The translations under genes were made by a program, and so were the position numbers. Source: Prostheceraeus crozeri (taxonomy: Eukaryota; Platyhelminthes; Polycladida; Euryleptidae). Taken from it: a stretch of 64,000 nucleotides of DNA. The notes beneath the pieces are model-generated. The model was not told the origin of the DNA. It searched no databases and worked only from the letters and a program-made list of their open reading frames with translations. Position 1 is the stretch's first letter. Every line of letters starts with the position of its first letter. Where the stretch lies: assembly GCA_907163375.1 (NCBI GenBank), contig CAJQUW010011548.1, forward strand, positions 278,001-342,000, written 5' to 3'. Positions 60,189 through 64,000 of the stretch are shown piece by piece.

Positions 60189-60700
60189 TAATTGAATCGG
60201 TGACGAGTATCAGTTGCTTTAATAATTTCATCGTGAGCTGCTGTCCACGATCAACAAAAGTGTGGGTGCAAGTGAATTAGAACACTCTCAGCAGTGGAAT
60301 AAAGAACTTCATAAAACGCTACTGTGCAACAATAACCAATACTAATACCAAGTGAAAACCAGACGAGTGCCTTGGACACACTTGTTCTTTTGAACAAAAC
60401 ATCAAAAACAAACAAGTATAATCTACATCTTTAACAAGTCTGACACTGACGAATAGAAATCAGTCACGTGTTTGAGTGACACGCTGCTTCACAGTCAAGT
60501 TGCATAGATATCGAGAGAAACTTATTACATAAGTAAGCTATTAGTAAACTTAAATAGCAGTCGGATGTAGCTACATAGAATATTGTTGAATATGTCTATA
60601 TCTAGTCAATGCAACAAAAAATTTAACATTTTCTATAAAATGATCTGCTTAAATCTATGATCTCAAATGATATTTCTATGGTTGAACGCGATGTGTAAAG

Positions 60701-60820
60701 GTTAAAGGATGGCTCAGAAATTTTAACCAGAAATATCGAGGTATAGAATTGAGTCAAAATTTTGACTATATTCTATACCGAGATATTTCTCAGTTACAAA
60801 TTTCTAGGACATCCTTTAAC
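60701..60820. mobile_element. 120-bp near-perfect palindromic MITE
   Basis: Left arm gttaaaggatggctcagaaa and right arm ...ctaggacatcctttaac pair over the whole length (roughly 85%) with centre near 60760. It lies about 100 bp upstream of the recombinase pseudogene. The TTAA at both tips could be a duplication or part of the arms. Confidence 0.75.
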
Positions 60821-60926
60821 TGTGTTAAAGAATAGCTAATTGACTATCTATGACGAGGTAAATTTGACCAGGTAAGATTGACTAATGTTAACAGATATCT
60901 TTGAAATTTTGTGTCCATGAATTCTA

Positions 60927-62308
60927 ATGCTCTCAAGCCAAAATGACTTTAATGATCTTATGACTGACGTAGACTTTAATGATCTTATGACTGATTTAGA
61001 CTTCAATAATGATCTGTTGAATGATATTTTTGCCGACAAGACTGAAATGATATGAACAACAACATCGCGCCACTCAATTCCATTATCAAGTGAGCAACTG
61101 AATGCACAAGTATCTGCCCAGATCCCTGAAACAACCAAAAGACACGCGAAATGGGCAAAGAAAACTTTCGATGGATGGTTGGAAGAACGAAACCAAAAAA
61201 TATTGACTTCTGGTTCTAGCGATCTCATGTTTCTGTCTTCTGACAGTCACTCAACACTAGCTGATTTGACTAAGAACTCCTTGAACACAGCCTTGCAGTA
61301 CTTTTTCTTCGAGGTTAAGAAGAAGAATTTCCAATCGTATCCGAGTAACTCTTTAAGAAGCCTTTACGCTGGAATCAATTACTGGTTGAACCTTGAGGCG
61401 GAAAGAGTTGGAAACTGTTTACAGACCCTGACTTTGAGATGGCACGCCAAGCGTTAGATTCAGCCATGAAGAAGTCTGCAAAAGACGGCAATAACGGCAG
61501 AGTCAAGCGAGCTCTTCCGATTTCCGCCGAACAAGAAGAGCAGCTTTGGATGAGAGGATATCTCGGTTCTGACAATCCTAAAAAACTTAATCGTACAGTT
61601 CTGTTTCTGCTATCTATTAACTGTGGCTTGCGTGGTGGTCAAGAACTGCGAAATTTGACTGTTGGAGAACAAAGTGCAATTTCGATGAAAATTGTTGATG
61701 ATACCGCAATCCTTGAATATGATGAGCTCTATTCTAAAACCAATAACCACGGTCTGAATCATCACCATGTAGAGCCTAAACTTGTGCAAGTTTGGCCTGC
61801 TGACAAACCGGATCGCTGCCTCATAAATTTATATCAAAAATTGATTTCAAAACGTCCAAGTTTCTGCACAACGTCAGCGTTGTTTTTGCAGCCTGCAGCC
61901 AATTTCTCTTCCAACAAATGGTATAACAACTCTCCCTTGGGCCATAAGTCACTCACGATGATAATCCGAGCATTGATGGAAGCAGCAGGAGAAGATGGGA
62001 ATTTCACCAACCATAGTGGACGTCGGACAAGTGCTACCCGAATAATTGAAGCAACAGGTGATAGACAATTAGCCAAAAAAGTAACCGGGCATCGATCAGA
62101 TTGTGTCGAGGTGTACAATAGCACAACTACCAAAAAGATGAAATTGATTTCCCATGTCCTTACCAACAGTGCAGGATCATCACATTCGGAGGAGGTTTCC
62201 TCTGAATTTCGCGCTCAGAATGACGCATCAACAGACATAACTTCAATTTGCAAGGATTTGGGATTGACTCCAAAAGCATTAGCATCCAGAAACCGGATGG
62301 AACACTAA
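60927..62308 (+). pseudogene. Crypton-type tyrosine recombinase (DUF3504/ZMYM-like), two lesions
   Basis: An ATG at 60927 opens an acidic, repeated N-terminus (DFNDLMTDVDFNDLMTDLDF) that meets an in-frame TGA at 61053. The same frame then continues through a core-binding domain (WAKKTFDGWLEERN, SLRSLYAGINYW). One frameshift near 61418 leads to the 289-residue catalytic part (61439-62308). All catalytic residues are present there: R65 (LRGGQEL), H192 and R195 (NHSGRR), H218 (GHRSD) and Y226 (EVYNST). This domain, found in Cryptons and the domesticated ZMYM2/QRICH1/KCTD1 relatives, cuts and joins DNA via the Tyr. An intron explanation for the two lesions is not supported by good splice sites. 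Confidence 0.82.
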
Positions 62309-62309
62309 T

Positions 62310-62985
62310 ATCCCTGGATTTTTTAACGAGCTTCTCAATGAAGACTGTTTACATGTACATGTAGTTTGGTTTCTCTAGTCATTTATATTGACTATCATGT
62401 TTTTTCTCACTTCTCTCTTTAAGAATTCTGTGATGTTCTACTTACGAATAAAATTGCAGATATCTATATTAAAAAAGTATAGATATACTTTAGATTTTTC
62501 AGTCAAAATTACCCGGATACCAGAAAATTGTGGAAGTCAAAAACTTTTTTAGATATATAGAAACCAATGCTTTGGTCAATTAGATATTCTTTAACTGTAT
62601 TCAACAATAGCAATGTATACTTATTGAAAATGTTGAGTGTCGTATAGACATCGCTATAACATCACTATAACACAAAGAATGTTAAGATGACAAAATGAAG
62701 CATATATTTACAAGAAAGAGTTATGGAAGATTATCAAGTAATAAGAATGTCTCATCAAAGTTTCTCTTCCTATCTAGGCAACGTGTGTGAAGCAGCGTGT
62801 CTATCATAAGGCTGGTTTCCAATGGCTTGTAGGTCGCTTCACCGTCTGCTCTGTGGCGTGAAATTTGACGTCATGATCATCTTCCCTTTACCTTGCGACA
62901 AGAACGCTCGACGCTCATGGCGCTGCAATATTTGAAGTCAGAATTGGCACCGCGCATTACAAGAGACTTCTCAAAGGTAACACGA
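62310..62985. other. Non-coding stretch downstream of the recombinase
   Basis: AT-rich; an aataaaattg string near 62447 could be a polyadenylation signal for the recombinase element. Nothing else seen. Confidence 0.4.
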
Positions 62986-62989
62986 TCTC

Positions 62990-63440
62990 TCCTGCTCAAT
63001 GCCTTCCCGTTGCTTTTCAACCAACCTTTCGGAAACTGGTTCGAAATTGGTAGGTGAACGTTTTCACCCTTTTACTAAGGTCATCCCACGCTAGCTCGAC
63101 TGGTGAAAAATCAAGAGAGCGTGAGAAGGCCAAGAGAGTTACTCAATTGCTGAGCTACTATCACTTGGCAGGTGTGCTCTGTGCAGCTGCACATTGTTAT
63201 CTTGGATGATAGGATGGTACCCCTATTCTGTTGGAATAAGATAAGAGATAGCCATCCAAGATGCCTTGATGATAGTTGCAGCCCTGAATCGTACACCGTG
63301 CAAAGTATCGGCCGAAATCCTGACGCCACCACCTCTGAAGCGATCATGTTCTGAAATGCAGCAGACTGTTTACCTCTCACGAGACATTCTGTGAGCAAAA
63401 ACTCTTCCGTCGTGGAAATCGAGGGTTAACTGTGATAACT
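62990..63440 (-). pseudogene. Tc1-like transposase, C-terminal remnant
   Basis: In three minus-strand frames the order reads IIQDNNVQLHRA (second catalytic Asp), then VIVAQQLSN, then SHALL and DFSPVELAWDDLSKRV (third acidic residue as Glu), matching the Tc1 DD34E C-terminal pattern. Upstream, a frame at 63398-63111 is open for 95 codons and overlaps the same region. At least two frameshifts separate the motifs. No terminal inverted repeats were found. Confidence 0.7.
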
Positions 63441-64000
63441 CGTCTACCTTACACTATGTCAGTCGTCAGCGCTCCTTTTAGAATGCCACTCACAGCATTC
63501 TTATTTTTTTCGTTTGTGTTTGAGACCTGTAAAATGTTCATTCATGAAGGTAAGTGATCGCATAAATTCACTTAAATTCAAAAAGTTATTGAGGGATATG
63601 CGTGCAACATGTCTGCAAGAAATAACCGCGCTTCTGTCAAACGTCGATATGCAGTTTCTATCAGCTCAATCTAAATCTCAACAGTTGACGCCAAGGGCAG
63701 ATTTCCAGCCTATTGCTGGTGCGAAACGCTCTTAAACCATCATTTCTCTTCGCTGCAATCATCAGCTTTTGTGACTCTATTTGTCTTCTTTCGTTATGCT
63801 TTTGTTCTTACAATTTTTCTCACCAACGCACCCACCAATTCTAACAGCTGGCCTACATGCGACAAACAATTATTTACGACAATTACACAAACCCTGCGTC
63901 CAAAGCGAATCATTCCAATAGCCGGACACATTTTGTGAATTCATCTTCCTACTCCATCACGCAGCTACGACTTATGTCAAAAGACAACAAACTTCGCAAT
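63441..64000. other. Unassigned end of window
   Basis: A 73-codon frame (63514-63735, +) has no start or motif of note. Nothing else is recognised. Confidence 0.4.

Overview
This window looks like repeat-dominated nuclear DNA from an AT-rich invertebrate animal genome. The evidence is GT-AG introns, non-LTR retrotransposons, hAT, Tc1/mariner, pogo and Crypton-type elements, a Polinton/adintovirus-like gene block, long dinucleotide microsatellites and almost no host coding sequence. The phylum cannot be fixed from the sequence alone; the element mix would fit a cnidarian, echinoderm or other marine invertebrate.

Layout. (1) 1-7530: part of a virus-like large DNA transposon of Polinton/Maverick or adintovirus type. 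Eleven tightly packed minus-strand genes run from a TATA-box promoter near 7520 down to 1737. They include a spliced first gene, two RING-finger genes, an exonuclease-like gene, a basic capsid-core-like peptide, a packaging ATPase, a chromodomain integrase and a second core-like peptide. A plus-strand coiled-coil gene (428-1552) lies beside a 355-nt-arm palindrome at the window edge. No polymerase B, protease or capsid gene is visible, so the block is incomplete or continues to the left. (2) 7581-8215: a detached, diverged piece of the terminal repeat of the large element described below, then a GC-rich tandem repeat. (3) 8550-10260 and about 12300-16640: two decayed LINE-type retrotransposons; the second keeps an intact ORF1. 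(4) 16891-31083: a 14.2-kb structure with two nearly identical 4.7-4.8 kb inverted arms around a 4.7-kb core, with no recognisable transposase. This is the most unusual object in the window. (5) 31.1-39.5 kb: mostly non-coding, with one intact SAM-dependent methyltransferase ORF (33443-34222) and one candidate first exon (38658-38785).

(6) 39.5-64 kb: a graveyard of transposons, several with exact ends and target-site duplications. They are a hAT element (39501-41083, duplication GTTATTAC), a BED-finger remnant (43.2 kb), a 919-bp CT tract (48691-49609), a foldback repeat followed by a YIDD-type reverse transcriptase (49.8-51.3 kb), a 1.2-kb non-autonomous element (52.5-53.7 kb), a GIY-YIG remnant (53.9 kb), small palindromic elements, a mariner-like element (56394-57801), a 928-bp hAT MITE (57926-58853, duplication ATACGAAG), a pogo-like MITE (60012-60188), a Crypton-type tyrosine recombinase pseudogene (60927-62308) and a Tc1 remnant (63 kb).

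The genes do not form a host pathway. The only co-operating set is the virus-like block, where core peptides and ATPase would serve packaging, the integrase insertion, and the exonuclease and RING proteins replication or host interaction. All family assignments are from reading motifs; no database search was possible.
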